A stretch of DNA of 64,000 nt from Pseudomonas viridiflava (GTDB lineage: Bacteria > Pseudomonadota > Gammaproteobacteria > Pseudomonadales > Pseudomonadaceae). A program made the translations under genes and the position numbers. The stretch is taken from the NCBI RefSeq assembly GCF_900585905.1, contig NZ_UTVH01000001.1, forward strand, positions 806,001 through 870,000, given 5' to 3'. Below, piece after piece: positions 9,325 through 18,123 of the stretch; the stretch's first letter is position 1; each line of letters opens with the position of its first letter. Under the pieces are notes generated by a model. The model worked only from the letters and a program-made list of their open reading frames with translations, did no database searches and was not told where the DNA came from.

Positions 9325-9906
9325 TCAACCCTGCTTGAAGTGTTCGGCTAACCATTCCTCACACGCAGTCCATAGCAAAGGTGCGCCTCTTTTAATCGGA
9401 GGGCCGTAGCGTGAAACGACCTGGTCGAGTGATACGTCATTCTCGATCCATGTCCCGCCGCCAGTCACAATATTTGTAAGAAGCGGCTGTAAGCGGTTCA
9501 GTGCTTTCGCAAACTTAGCATCCTCTGTTTCTGCGAGTTCAAACTCCATCCAAAGCGCTAGACATTCGCTTCGCTGTGCGTCGGGCAATAGAGAAAACAA
9601 ACGAATGGCTGCCTTGTATTCGTTCTCCGCCTGGACAGCTGTCGAGGATTTTGCGTGGATTGGGAAATCGCCAGCGTCGATCTCGACGATGTCATGCAAC
9701 AAGAGCATGTGTATGACGCGATGAGTATTCACAAGCTCACACGCATACTCGTCCAGTATTAGTGCATACATTGCCAGGTGCCATGAATGCTCAGCGGAAT
9801 TTTCTCTTCGGCTATTATCAAGTAAAGGGGATTGTCGGGTTACCCGTTTCAGGCGATCAATTTCTTTCAGGAATGTTAACTGTTTCTCAAGATTCTTTAA
9901 TGTCAT
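9325..9906 (-). CDS. HD-domain hydrolase (YfbR/HDDC2-like nucleotidase family)
   Basis: 193 residues with the HD metal-site pattern: His40 in AEHSWHLA and His71-Asp72 in LLLHDIVEIDAGD. Members hydrolyse nucleoside 5'-monophosphates, often deoxynucleotides, using a divalent metal. The position where this family usually has the last metal-binding Asp (KALDRLQP-type) reads KALNRLQP here, with Asn137. The gene is visibly AT-richer than its neighbours and stands alone between unrelated genes, which suggests acquisition. Substrate is unknown, and activity is uncertain if the Asn is real. Confidence 0.8.
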   Translation of the reverse strand: MTLKNLEKQLTFLKEIDRLKRVTRQSPLLDNSRRENSAEHSWHLAMYALILDEYACELVNTHRVIHMLLLHDIVEIDAGDFPIHAKSSTAVQAENEYKAAIRLFSLLPDAQRSECLALWMEFELAETEDAKFAKALNRLQPLLTNIVTGGGTWIENDVSLDQVVSRYGPPIKRGAPLLWTACEEWLAEHFKQG

Positions 9907-10308
9907 GCTTTCTGGGCTCGATCTCGCTGGTCCTTGAGCTTAGCAGGCAGTGGCGTCAGATCAATACATGGGGGCGCCAACATGGAATGCGCCGGGCGGC
10001 CACCTTCGCGAGCGCGTTATAAGTCTGTATCAGCCCCGTCAATCTCTGGGTTTGGACGCAGAAACGCTGCTCGCTGTGAAGCGATGGCAGCTTCCCGGAC
10101 GAAGTGAAAAGTGTATCAATTTTGATATTGTTTTTTGCGTGTATTGCGCAAAACATTTTTAAAAATAGGACTGTTCCAGGCTGTGTCCGGGTTGTGTTTA
10201 CCGCTACTATGTGAGCAGGGGTGTTAACACTCTCACTCTCACTATAAAAATTTAACCCTGACCGCTCATGTCCTATGGACGCCGTGTGGCTATAGAGGCA
10301 CTACCTCC
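9907..10308. other. Intergenic region with one weak hairpin
   Basis: AT-rich non-coding gap between the divergently oriented HD hydrolase and diguanylate cyclase. TTTTGCG (10133-10139) pairs with CGCAAAA (10147-10153) and is followed by CATTTTT, so it could be a short terminator or leader hairpin. No conserved reading frame was seen. Promoters for both flanking genes presumably lie here. Confidence 0.4.
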
Positions 10309-11337
10309 ATGCGTCCTCCCAAGGAAGCCTCCACCCGATTGATCTTCTGGCCAGTCCTGAAACGCTGCGCGCTGCTGGGCGCAGGGGTCGACGTGCTGTT
10401 GATGGGGTTGTTCTACTACCTTGATTCACCCGTGCTGACCTGGGTGAACATACTCAGCATGGCCATCTACCTGGCTGCCTACTACTTGCTAGTGCAAGGT
10501 CATAACCGTCTCGCAGTAAACATGATGCGCCTGGAGGTGCTGGGCCACTCGACACTGGGTGTGCTGATGTTGGGCTGGCACAGCGGTGCTTACTATTACA
10601 TGCTGTTGTTCATCCCGCTGATCGTCGCCAGCGCCAAACCCAGACAGACTTTTCGCACAGTCACCGCGTTGTGGATCTACTACCTGGGGCTGTATCTGGT
10701 CTGCCAGCTGTGGCTGACGCCTCTGCAGCCGATCTCGCATGAAGCAACCGTGATCATGCATGCCTTCAGTATTACCGTCATGTTCGTGATGCTGACTTAC
10801 TTGTCACATCTGTATGTGCGCGCCGTCCGCCGAGCCCAGGACCGCTTGCAGTTGCAGGCCATCACCGACAGCCTTACCGGGCTGTATAACCGCCGACAGG
10901 CATTGGAAGTAGCGCATGATGCACTGGACGCCCGAAAGTGCAGCCAGGCGCCTTTGAGCCTGATCTTGATCGACATCGACCACTTCAAGCATATCAATGA
11001 CAGCCACGGCCATGACGGCGGCGACCAGGTGCTGTGCGCGGTGGGCGAAGCGCTGCGTCAGGCATTAAGACCCCAGGACACGCTGGCACGCTGGGGGGGC
11101 GAGGAGTTTCTGGTGATCCTGCCCGACGCCGATCTTGAACAGGCGCGGGAAGTGGCGGAGCGTTTGCGCCAGCAGGTGGAGACGATACGCATCAAGTTGA
11201 CTCGCGGGACAGCGGCGGTAAGCGTGACGCTGGGGGTGAGCGAGCATCTTGGGAGTGAGGCTCTGGACGAGTGCATCGTGCGTGCAGATATGGCGTTGTA
11301 TGAGGGGAAGGGATTGGGCCGCAATCGGGTGGTGTAG
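10309..11337 (+). CDS. Membrane-anchored diguanylate cyclase (GGDEF)
   Basis: Synthesises cyclic di-GMP from two GTP. The 342-residue product has about six membrane helices (residues 20-170) and a C-terminal GGDEF domain (about 180-342). Visible motifs are LTGLYNRRQ, DIDHFKHINDSHGHDGGD, the active-site signature GGEEF at 263-267, and an inhibitory I-site RPQD at 254-257 exactly five residues before it. The intact signature and I-site predict an active, product-inhibited enzyme. No separate sensor domain is seen, so the membrane region may be the input. Confidence 0.92.
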   Translation: MRPPKEASTRLIFWPVLKRCALLGAGVDVLLMGLFYYLDSPVLTWVNILSMAIYLAAYYLLVQGHNRLAVNMMRLEVLGHSTLGVLMLGWHSGAYYYMLLFIPLIVASAKPRQTFRTVTALWIYYLGLYLVCQLWLTPLQPISHEATVIMHAFSITVMFVMLTYLSHLYVRAVRRAQDRLQLQAITDSLTGLYNRRQALEVAHDALDARKCSQAPLSLILIDIDHFKHINDSHGHDGGDQVLCAVGEALRQALRPQDTLARWGGEEFLVILPDADLEQAREVAERLRQQVETIRIKLTRGTAAVSVTLGVSEHLGSEALDECIVRADMALYEGKGLGRNRVV

Positions 11338-11619
11338 GTAGAAAAACTGCTGCGTCCAATGGTAACTGAGTCGCCCGGTCGCGACTGTTTGATCCGGCGA
11401 TTTAAAATCCGTGGCGAAACTATAAGGCGCTGGCTAGAATTCGCGCGCCTTCGGCGCTTTGAGCTGTTGGAATGACAGGTTGCTTGGGCCCTGACCACAA
11501 CCCAGGTCCTCTGCCTGTGAAGCTCAAAGGCCCGCGACGATCAACTCCCCGGCGTGTTCCTGCCACTTCCGGGAAATACAGCCCCCGCGCCTGATTGAGC
11601 GCCTTGAGGTTCAGCGAAC

Positions 11620-12678
11620 ATGACGCACATCTCCGAACGCCTGCTGGTCCAGGCTCATCTGGATGCCAAGCAACCCAACGTGCTGAATAGTCAAGAGCAA
11701 GCGCATTATCGCCAGGCCATTGCAGCGCAGCTGAAAGCTCAGGACGCGGTGCTGGTGGCCCATTATTATTGCGACCCGGTGATTCAGGCGCTGGCGGAAG
11801 AAACCGGTGGTTGCGTTTCCGACTCGCTGGAAATGGCGCGCTTCAGCAACACCCATGCGGCAACTACTGTGCTGGTGGCGGGTGTGCGTTTCATGGGCGA
11901 GACGGCGAAGATTCTCAATCCTGAAAAGCGGGTATTGATGCCGACACTGGAGGCCACTTGCTCGCTGGACCTGGGCTGCCCGGTGGATGAGTTTTCGGCG
12001 TTCTGCGATCAGCACCCGGAGCGCACTGTGGTGGTGTACGCCAACACCTCGGCAGCGGTGAAGGCTCGGGCTGACTGGGTAGTGACCTCGGGCTGCGCGC
12101 TGGAGATCGTCGAAAGCCTGATGGATAACGGCGAGAAGATCATCTGGGCGCCAGACAAGCACCTGGGTCGCTACATCCAGCGCAAGACTGGCGCCGACAT
12201 GCTGCTCTGGGACGGCGCGTGCATCGTCCACGAAGAGTTCAAGTCCAAACAGCTGGAAGATATGAAGGCGTTGTATCCCGACGCCGCGATTCTGGTTCAC
12301 CCTGAATCACCCGAGTCAGTGATCGACCTGGCCGATGCGGTTGGCTCCACCAGCCAACTGATCAAGGCTGCACAGACGTTGCCCAACACGATGTTCATCG
12401 TCGCCACCGATCGCGGTATTTTCTACAAGATGCAGCAGCTGTGTCCGGACAAGATCTTCATCGAAGCCCCCACGGCCGGTAACGGCGCCGCCTGCCGCAG
12501 TTGCGCACACTGTCCGTGGATGGCGATGAATACCCTTGAGCGCACCTTGCAGTGCCTGCGCGACGGCAGCAACGAGATAGTCGTCGATCCGGCGGTCATT
12601 CCACATGCGGTGCGTCCTCTGCAGCGCATGCTGGACTTCACCCAGGCTGCTCGCCTGAAGCAGGCGGGGAATGCCTGA
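11620..12678 (+). CDS. nadA: Quinolinate synthase A
   Basis: Iron-sulfur enzyme that condenses iminoaspartate with dihydroxyacetone phosphate to form quinolinate in de novo NAD synthesis. The 352 residues include [18 protein letters not shown] near the N-terminus, [14 protein letters not shown] in the middle, and the C-terminal cysteine cluster [13 protein letters not shown] that helps hold the 4Fe-4S cluster. Length and motifs are typical of the family. The gene is monocistronic here. Confidence 0.96.
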   Translation: MTHISERLLVQAHLDAKQPNVLNSQEQAHYRQAIAAQLKAQDAVLVAHYYCDPVIQALAEETGGCVSDSLEMARFSNTHAATTVLVAGVRFMGETAKILNPEKRVLMPTLEATCSLDLGCPVDEFSAFCDQHPERTVVVYANTSAAVKARADWVVTSGCALEIVESLMDNGEKIIWAPDKHLGRYIQRKTGADMLLWDGACIVHEEFKSKQLEDMKALYPDAAILVHPESPESVIDLADAVGSTSQLIKAAQTLPNTMFIVATDRGIFYKMQQLCPDKIFIEAPTAGNGAACRSCAHCPWMAMNTLERTLQCLRDGSNEIVVDPAVIPHAVRPLQRMLDFTQAARLKQAGNA

Positions 12679-12710
12679 CCTGGTCGGTCTCACCAGCGAT
12701 CACATTTTCA

Positions 12711-12806
12711 TGTAGGAGCCAACGGGTTGGCGAGGCGGTGGCAGTCACGCTGCTTCGCCCACAAGTGGGTACCAACAAGTGGGCACCAACAAGTTGGCTC
12801 TTACAT
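12711..12806. repeat. REP-like palindrome between nadA and the M48 protease gene
   Basis: The ends TGTAGGAGCCAAC and GTTGGCTCTTACA are inverted copies with one mismatch. The interior holds three short direct copies of ACAAGTGGG or ACAAGTTGG. It lies between convergent genes and probably acts as a bidirectional transcript end. Confidence 0.65.
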
Positions 12807-12819
12807 ATCCCCGTTTGCC

Positions 12820-14250
12820 CTACATCAGCTCCTTGACCATGCGTTCCTGCTCGGCCAGCTCTTTTTGTCTGGCATCGATGCGTGAGGCCAGCTGGAAGTT
12901 GTTATTGGCGCGACGTTTGGCGAAATCCAGTTGCTGGATGGCCTGACGGAAATCCCCCATCAAGGCAAAGTACTCCGCCCGTGCTTGATGCAGGCCGATG
13001 GTATTGCCGTTAAGGCCGCGTGTTTCGGCAACCAGATACCAAATGTCCGGGTCTTCCGGACGATTCTTCAGCAGGCCGTTGAGTGCCTTTTCCGCGTCGG
13101 CGGTGCGGTTCTGCTTGAGCAGTACGTCGACCCTGACCTGATTCAACGGGTAGTTGTCTGGATACAGGCTGAGCATTTTGTCGACCCGCTGTTGCGCGTA
13201 GTTGAGCCGGTTGTTGGTGATATCCAGGTCGATCTGCGTGAGGTTGTAGGTGATGTCGTTGGGCGCCTTGTCCAGCAGCGGTTTGAGGCCTTCGCGTGCC
13301 TCGTTGAGCTGACCACCCTTGATCTGCGCGATAGCCAGCCCATAACGTGCCGCATCGGACTTGGGGCTTTCGGTCAGCTGCGCGCGGAAGCGTTTGGCTG
13401 CAATACCCGGTGTTTCTTCGTAAATGAGGGCCACCCGTGCACGCATCAACTGGTAGCGCAGGCTGTCTTCCTTGCCGCCGGGGCTGGCCTGCTCGGCGCG
13501 GTTGCGGGTGTCGGCGATTCGTGACTCGGTCACCGGGTGGGTGAGGAGGAACTCGGGCGGCTTGGCATCGAAGCGATACTGACGCATCAGGCGTTCGAAC
13601 ATCGTTGGCATGTTGCGTGGATCGTAGCCTGCTTTCTCCAGGTTGAGGATGCCGATGCGGTCGGCTTCCTGCTCATTCTGGCGCGAGAACCGGCGCTGTT
13701 CCTGCATTGCTGCAGCCTGCGATCCGGCAATGGCGGCGATACCGGCATTGCCGGCACCGGCCGCTGCCATGACGATGCCGGCGAGCATCGCGGCCATCAC
13801 CGGCATCTGCATGCGCTGCTGGGCTTCGACGCCACGGGCAAAATGGCGCTGGGAAAGGTGAGCCAGTTCATGTGCCAGGACCGAGGCATATTCGCCTTCA
13901 GTCTGCGCATTGAGGAACAGCCCGCCATTGACCCCGATAATGCCGCCGGGCGCCGCAAAGGCGTTGAGTTGCGGGCTGTTGATCAGAATGAATTCAAGGC
14001 GGCGGTCCTGCACCTGGCTGGTTTCGGCCAGGCTGTAGACCGTGGATTCAACGAAATCCTTGAGCTGCGGGTCGGACAGTTGCGCCACCTGACTGCGCAA
14101 CAGCCCCAGCCAGGCACGCCCCAGCTGGTGCTCCTGTTCAGGAGAAACGATGGCCGAACTGGCGTCGCCAAGGGAAGGCAGGTCGTCGGCATGGGCTGGC
14201 ACCGCGAGCAGGCAGGCAAGCGTCAACAGGGTGGGGCGCAGAAAATTCAT
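12820..14250 (-). CDS. BepA-like periplasmic M48 metalloprotease with TPR repeats
   Basis: Periplasmic zinc protease and chaperone of the BepA/YfgC type, linked to outer-membrane protein and LPS-transporter quality control. The 476-residue product starts at ATG 14250, giving the signal peptide MNFLRPTLLTLACLLAVPAHA. The peptidase domain has HExxH at 127-131 (HELAHLSQRH) and a likely third ligand Glu in NEQEADRIG near residue 195. TPR-type repeats fill about 290-476. It is divergent from the tusA-like gene. In E. coli BepA acts with the BAM complex; bamC is nearby but not linked. Confidence 0.9.
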   Translation of the reverse strand: MNFLRPTLLTLACLLAVPAHADDLPSLGDASSAIVSPEQEHQLGRAWLGLLRSQVAQLSDPQLKDFVESTVYSLAETSQVQDRRLEFILINSPQLNAFAAPGGIIGVNGGLFLNAQTEGEYASVLAHELAHLSQRHFARGVEAQQRMQMPVMAAMLAGIVMAAAGAGNAGIAAIAGSQAAAMQEQRRFSRQNEQEADRIGILNLEKAGYDPRNMPTMFERLMRQYRFDAKPPEFLLTHPVTESRIADTRNRAEQASPGGKEDSLRYQLMRARVALIYEETPGIAAKRFRAQLTESPKSDAARYGLAIAQIKGGQLNEAREGLKPLLDKAPNDITYNLTQIDLDITNNRLNYAQQRVDKMLSLYPDNYPLNQVRVDVLLKQNRTADAEKALNGLLKNRPEDPDIWYLVAETRGLNGNTIGLHQARAEYFALMGDFRQAIQQLDFAKRRANNNFQLASRIDARQKELAEQERMVKELM

Positions 14251-14397
14251 CCATGGAGCTCTGAGTTGGAGAGGCTCTACTGTAGCTGGCTCGATGGCGT
14301 GCTGACCAGAGTGGGGTATCCTTCGCAGCTGTCGGACGAGTCCGAAAAACATTTTGCTGCTCGACGCATCTTTGATGTGCCTGCCCGGAGATAAACG

Positions 14398-14649
14398 ATG
14401 TCTGACGCTTTAGTGCGCCCCGAACGCTGTGAGGCCGAAGTCGACGCCAGCGGTTTGAACTGTCCGCTGCCGTTGCTCAAGGCCAAGCTTGAACTTAACC
14501 GCCTGAGCAGCGGCGCAGTGCTCAAAGTGATTGCCACTGACGCCGGTTCCCAGCGCGATTTCCGCTCGTTCGCAAAGCTTGCCGGCCATGTCCTGCTGCA
14601 TGAAGAGGCTGACGCCGGGGTTTATACCTATTGGCTGCGCAAAGCATAG
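14398..14649 (+). CDS. TusA-family sulfurtransferase
   Basis: 83-residue sulfur-carrier protein with the family motif CPLPLLKAK; Cys22 is the expected persulfide cysteine. TusA proteins relay sulfur for tRNA thiolation or other sulfur transfers. An extra cysteine (Cys11) precedes the motif. It is followed after 32 bases by a PerM-type permease, an arrangement seen in other pseudomonads. Whether this is the true tusA or a paralogue cannot be told from this window. Confidence 0.88.
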   Translation: MSDALVRPERCEAEVDASGLNCPLPLLKAKLELNRLSSGAVLKVIATDAGSQRDFRSFAKLAGHVLLHEEADAGVYTYWLRKA

Positions 14650-14681
14650 CGCTGCAGTTTTTTCCTTAAAAAGGCTTCTTG

Positions 14682-15752
14682 ATGTTCAACGTGCTTCGCA
14701 ATTGGATGCAGCGCTACTTCTCTGACGAAGAGGCCGTGGTCCTCGCGGTTCTGCTGTTTCTGGCTTTCACTGTCGTTCTGACCCTGGGCGGGATGCTCGC
14801 GCCGGTACTGGCGGGGATGGTGCTGGCGTTTCTGATGCAAGGGCTGGTGAGTCTGTTTGAGCGCCTGCGGATGCCGGAGAGCTGGGCAGTCGGCGTGGTG
14901 TTCATGCTGTTCATCGGCGCGTTATTGCTGTTTTTGCTCATCCTGGTGCCGCTGCTCTGGCATCAGTTGATCACGCTGTTCAACGAGTTGCCGGGGATGT
15001 TGGCCAAATGGCAGTCACTGCTGCTGCTACTGCCAGAGCGTTATCCGCATCTGGTTTCGGATGAGCAGGTGCTGCAAGCGATTGAAGCCGCGCGAGGTGA
15101 AATCGGCAAATTCGGCCAGTGGGCGCTGACGTTTTCGTTGTCGAGCCTGCCATTGCTGGCCAATGTCATGATTTATCTGGTGCTGGTGCCGATCCTGGTG
15201 TTTTTCTTCCTCAAGGATCGTCGCCTCATCGGCCGCTGGGTGGTGGGCTATCTGCCCAGGGAGCGCGCGCTGATGACGCGGGTGGCGCAAGAGATGAATC
15301 GCCAGATTGCCAACTATATTCGTGGCAAAGTCATTGAGATCTTTATCTGTGGGGGCGTGACCTACATCGGCTTTGTGGCACTGGGCCTCAACTACGCCGC
15401 GTTGCTGGCCATGCTGGTGGGGGTGTCGGTGGTCGTGCCCTATGTTGGTGCTGTCGTGGTGACAGTGCCGGTGGCGCTGATCGCGCTGTTCCAGTGGGGC
15501 TGGAGCGATCAGTTCATCTATCTGATGGTGGTCTACGGCGTGATTCAAGCGCTGGACGGCAATGTGCTGGTGCCGCTGCTGTTCTCGGAAGCTGTCAACC
15601 TACACCCGGTCGCGATAATTTGCGCGGTACTGCTGTTTGGCGGGCTGTGGGGATTCTGGGGGATCTTTTTTGCGATTCCGCTGGCGACCCTGTTCAAAGC
15701 GGTGCTCGACGCCTGGCCGCGGCAGGAGCCGACGGTGGCGCCGCTGTTATAG
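14682..15752 (+). CDS. AI-2E/PerM family inner-membrane transporter
   Basis: 356-residue polytopic protein of the AI-2E exporter (PerM/YdgG/TqsA) superfamily. About eight membrane segments are visible, in N-terminal pairs (about 20-60 and 65-95), a middle pair and a C-terminal group (about 215-340). The conserved PYVGAVVV and GNVLVPLLFSEAVNLHPV stretches identify the family. ATG 14682 is used rather than the TTG three bases upstream. Substrate is unknown: the autoinducer name comes from one E. coli member and should not be assumed. Confidence 0.88.
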   Translation: MFNVLRNWMQRYFSDEEAVVLAVLLFLAFTVVLTLGGMLAPVLAGMVLAFLMQGLVSLFERLRMPESWAVGVVFMLFIGALLLFLLILVPLLWHQLITLFNELPGMLAKWQSLLLLLPERYPHLVSDEQVLQAIEAARGEIGKFGQWALTFSLSSLPLLANVMIYLVLVPILVFFFLKDRRLIGRWVVGYLPRERALMTRVAQEMNRQIANYIRGKVIEIFICGGVTYIGFVALGLNYAALLAMLVGVSVVVPYVGAVVVTVPVALIALFQWGWSDQFIYLMVVYGVIQALDGNVLVPLLFSEAVNLHPVAIICAVLLFGGLWGFWGIFFAIPLATLFKAVLDAWPRQEPTVAPLL

Positions 15753-15781
15753 CGCCAATGTAATCCGCAGATGTTGCCGCA

Positions 15782-15815
15782 GGCTGCGAACAGCGATGTG
15801 ACCGGTTTCGCAGCC
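15782..15815. terminator. Hairpin between convergent perM-like and bcp genes
   Basis: GGCTGCGAA and TTCGCAGCC form a perfect nine-base stem in the 82-base gap between two convergent genes. There is no strong T tract, so it may be a REP-type hairpin that ends or protects both transcripts. Confidence 0.5.
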
Positions 15816-15834
15816 TCTGCAGCGCATACAAGAT

Positions 15835-16308
15835 CTACGCGTTGTTAAGCGCCTGGGCCTGCTCCAGTACGGCCGCGACGTGGCCCGGGACTTTCACGCC
15901 GCGCCATTCCTGGCGCAGCACACCGTTCTGGTCGATGAGAAAGGTGCTGCGATCCACGCCGAGGTATTCCTTGCCGTACAGCTTCTTCAGCTTGATCACG
16001 TCGAACAGCTGACAAAGTGCCTCATCCTTGTCCGAAATCAGCTCGAACGGGAATGACTGCTTGGCCTTGAAGTTCTCGTGTGACTTGAGGCTGTCCCGGG
16101 AGACGCCGAACACCAGCGTGTTGGCCGCCTGGAACTGCGCATGGGCATCACGGAAGTCCTGGCCCTGGGTGGTGCAGCCTGGGGTGCTGTCCTTGGGGTA
16201 GAAATAAATCACCACCTGCTTGCCCGCGAGCTCGGACAAACTCACCGTCTGGCCACTGGTGGCCTGCACCTGAAAATCAGCGACGGGTTGATCGACTGCT
16301 ACAGCCAT
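15835..16308 (-). CDS. bcp: Thioredoxin-dependent thiol peroxidase (Bcp/PrxQ)
   Basis: 157-residue peroxiredoxin that reduces hydroperoxides. The peroxidatic cysteine is Cys45 in PKDSTPGCTTQGQDFRD. E. coli Bcp has a resolving cysteine five residues later; here that position is Gln50, so this protein would need another resolving cysteine (Cys99 in DEALCQLF is the visible candidate) or act as a one-cysteine type. It lies 28 bases downstream of gcvR on the same strand, so the two are probably co-transcribed. Confidence 0.94.
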   Translation of the reverse strand: MAVAVDQPVADFQVQATSGQTVSLSELAGKQVVIYFYPKDSTPGCTTQGQDFRDAHAQFQAANTLVFGVSRDSLKSHENFKAKQSFPFELISDKDEALCQLFDVIKLKKLYGKEYLGVDRSTFLIDQNGVLRQEWRGVKVPGHVAAVLEQAQALNNA

Positions 16309-16336
16309 GACAACTCCTTACTACGTTAGTGGCTTG

Positions 16337-16900
16337 TTACATGGGCGCTTGTGGACGCCAGGGTTCGATCAGCGCATCGAGGTTCAGCGCGTCGGCAAAA
16401 TCCAGGAACTGATCACGCAGCCAACTGATCTGGATGCCCGCTGGCAGCGTCACGGTGAACGTGGCGTTGAGCATGGTGCCACCTGTCTGCGGCGCCATGT
16501 AGGTGTCGCAGATGAGGTTTTCCAGCTCGACATTGTGGTCCATGAAGAACTGGCACAGCTCATTGATGATGTCCGGACGATACGCCGAGCTGACGTAAGC
16601 CACGTAAGGCAGCGCTTCCGGACGGCTTTCCAGGGTGGCGCTGCGCACCACGCTGGTGGTGAAGTCATGCTTTTTCGACAGGCCGGGAAGGCCGGTCTCC
16701 ATCCGCGCCAGGGCGTCCCAGCTGCCGGACACTTGCAGAATGAGGGCGCTGTATTCGCCGTGGCGGGTCAGGCGCGAGCTGACCACTGAGCAACGGCTTT
16801 CGTGACTGGCACGGCACAGGACGTTGGTCAGCTCCATGGGATGTGCGCCAAGGGCACTGATGACAAGGAATTGTTCGCGAACTGCGGGGGTGGACGACAT
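16337..16900 (-). CDS. gcvR: Glycine cleavage system regulator GcvR-like, two ACT domains
   Basis: 187-residue protein with two tandem ACT domains: about 8-85 (LVISALGAHPMELTNVLCRA) and about 95-175 (YVAYVSSAYRPDIINELCQFF). E. coli GcvR binds glycine and antagonises GcvA. The gcvR-bcp pair divergent from dapA is a regular pseudomonad arrangement. A direct regulatory target is inferred from the family only. Confidence 0.88.
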   Translation of the reverse strand: MSSTPAVREQFLVISALGAHPMELTNVLCRASHESRCSVVSSRLTRHGEYSALILQVSGSWDALARMETGLPGLSKKHDFTTSVVRSATLESRPEALPYVAYVSSAYRPDIINELCQFFMDHNVELENLICDTYMAPQTGGTMLNATFTVTLPAGIQISWLRDQFLDFADALNLDALIEPWRPQAPM

Positions 16901-17226
16901 GCAGCATTCCTAAATGATGAGCGGTCGGCACGTTTACCGGCTTGCAGTACCTTATCAGCCTCAGACTGCGCAAAAACACGACTGCAACGCCTCGCGCAAC
17001 AGGCTGGCCCGATTGACGCAGGGCGCACTGCAACAGCGCTGGAGCAGGGGTTCTGAGCGCAAAATCGACCGATTGAAGGCGTTATGCCGATGACCCGTAC
17101 CGATCAAAGCGTGAAGGGTAGCGAAAACCATCGCTCAGGGGAATGCTCACAGCGTGGTACTTCGCTTGTACAAGGTGGATGGCGCCAGTACCATTACCGC
17201 TCTCTTTTTCCGGCAGGAGCGGTTGC
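16901..17226. other. Divergent promoter region between gcvR and dapA
   Basis: No gene seen. The GGCAGGAG before dapA is a clear ribosome-binding site. No specific operator was recognised. Confidence 0.5.
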
Positions 17227-18105
17227 ATGATTGCGGGCAGTATGGTGGCACTGGTCACACCCATGGATGCACAGGGACGTCTGGACTGGGACAGCCTGGG
17301 CAAACTGGTGGACTTGCACCTGCAAGAGGGCACCAACGCCATTGTTGCCGTTGGCACCACGGGTGAGTCGGCTACGCTGGATGTGAATGAACACATCGAA
17401 GTGATCCGTCGCGTGGTCGATCAGGTGGCAGGGCGCATTCCGGTGATTGCCGGGACGGGCGCCAATTCAACGCGTGAAGCCGTCGAGCTGACCAATAATG
17501 CCAAGCGTGCCGGTGCCGATGCGTGCCTGTTGGTAACGCCTTATTACAACAAGCCGACGCAGGAAGGCCTGTATCAGCATTTCCGTCATATTGCCGAAGC
17601 CGTCGATATCCCGCAGATCCTGTACAACGTGCCAGGTCGTACCGCGTGCGACATGCAGGCAGCCACCGTGGTGCGTCTGTCCACCGTGGCGAACATCATC
17701 GGCATCAAGGAAGCCACCGGCGACCTGCAGCGCGCCAGGGATATTCTGGCCGGCGTGAGCAGCGACTTCCTGGTGTATTCCGGTGATGACGCGACTGCGG
17801 TCGAGTTGATGCTGCTGGGTGGCAAGGGCAACATTTCGGTGACCGCAAACGTCGCGCCACGCGCCATGAGCGATCTGTGTGCTGCGGCCATGCGCGGTGA
17901 CGCCATCACCGCGCGCGCGATCCACGAAAAACTGATGCCGCTGAACAAGAATCTGTTCATCGAATCCAATCCCATCCCTGTGAAGTGGGCCCTGCATGAA
18001 ATGGGTCTGATGCCGGACGGTATTCGTCTGCCGCTCACCTGGCTCAGCCAGGCCTGTCACGAACCGCTGCGGCAGGCCCTGCGCCAGTCCGGCGTTCTGG
18101 TTTAA
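17227..18105 (+). CDS. dapA: 4-hydroxy-tetrahydrodipicolinate synthase
   Basis: First committed step of lysine and diaminopimelate synthesis: condenses pyruvate with aspartate semialdehyde. The 292-residue product has the Schiff-base Lys161 ([11 protein letters not shown]), Tyr133 and Arg138 (ILYNVPGRT), and GTTGESATL near residue 45. ATG 17227 follows a good AGGAG site and matches the usual length; the frame is open 28 codons further upstream, but that part is not family-like. bamC follows after 18 bases. Confidence 0.97.
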   Translation: MIAGSMVALVTPMDAQGRLDWDSLGKLVDLHLQEGTNAIVAVGTTGESATLDVNEHIEVIRRVVDQVAGRIPVIAGTGANSTREAVELTNNAKRAGADACLLVTPYYNKPTQEGLYQHFRHIAEAVDIPQILYNVPGRTACDMQAATVVRLSTVANIIGIKEATGDLQRARDILAGVSSDFLVYSGDDATAVELMLLGGKGNISVTANVAPRAMSDLCAAAMRGDAITARAIHEKLMPLNKNLFIESNPIPVKWALHEMGLMPDGIRLPLTWLSQACHEPLRQALRQSGVLV

Positions 18106-18123
18106 TTTAGGAAGCATGACGCA

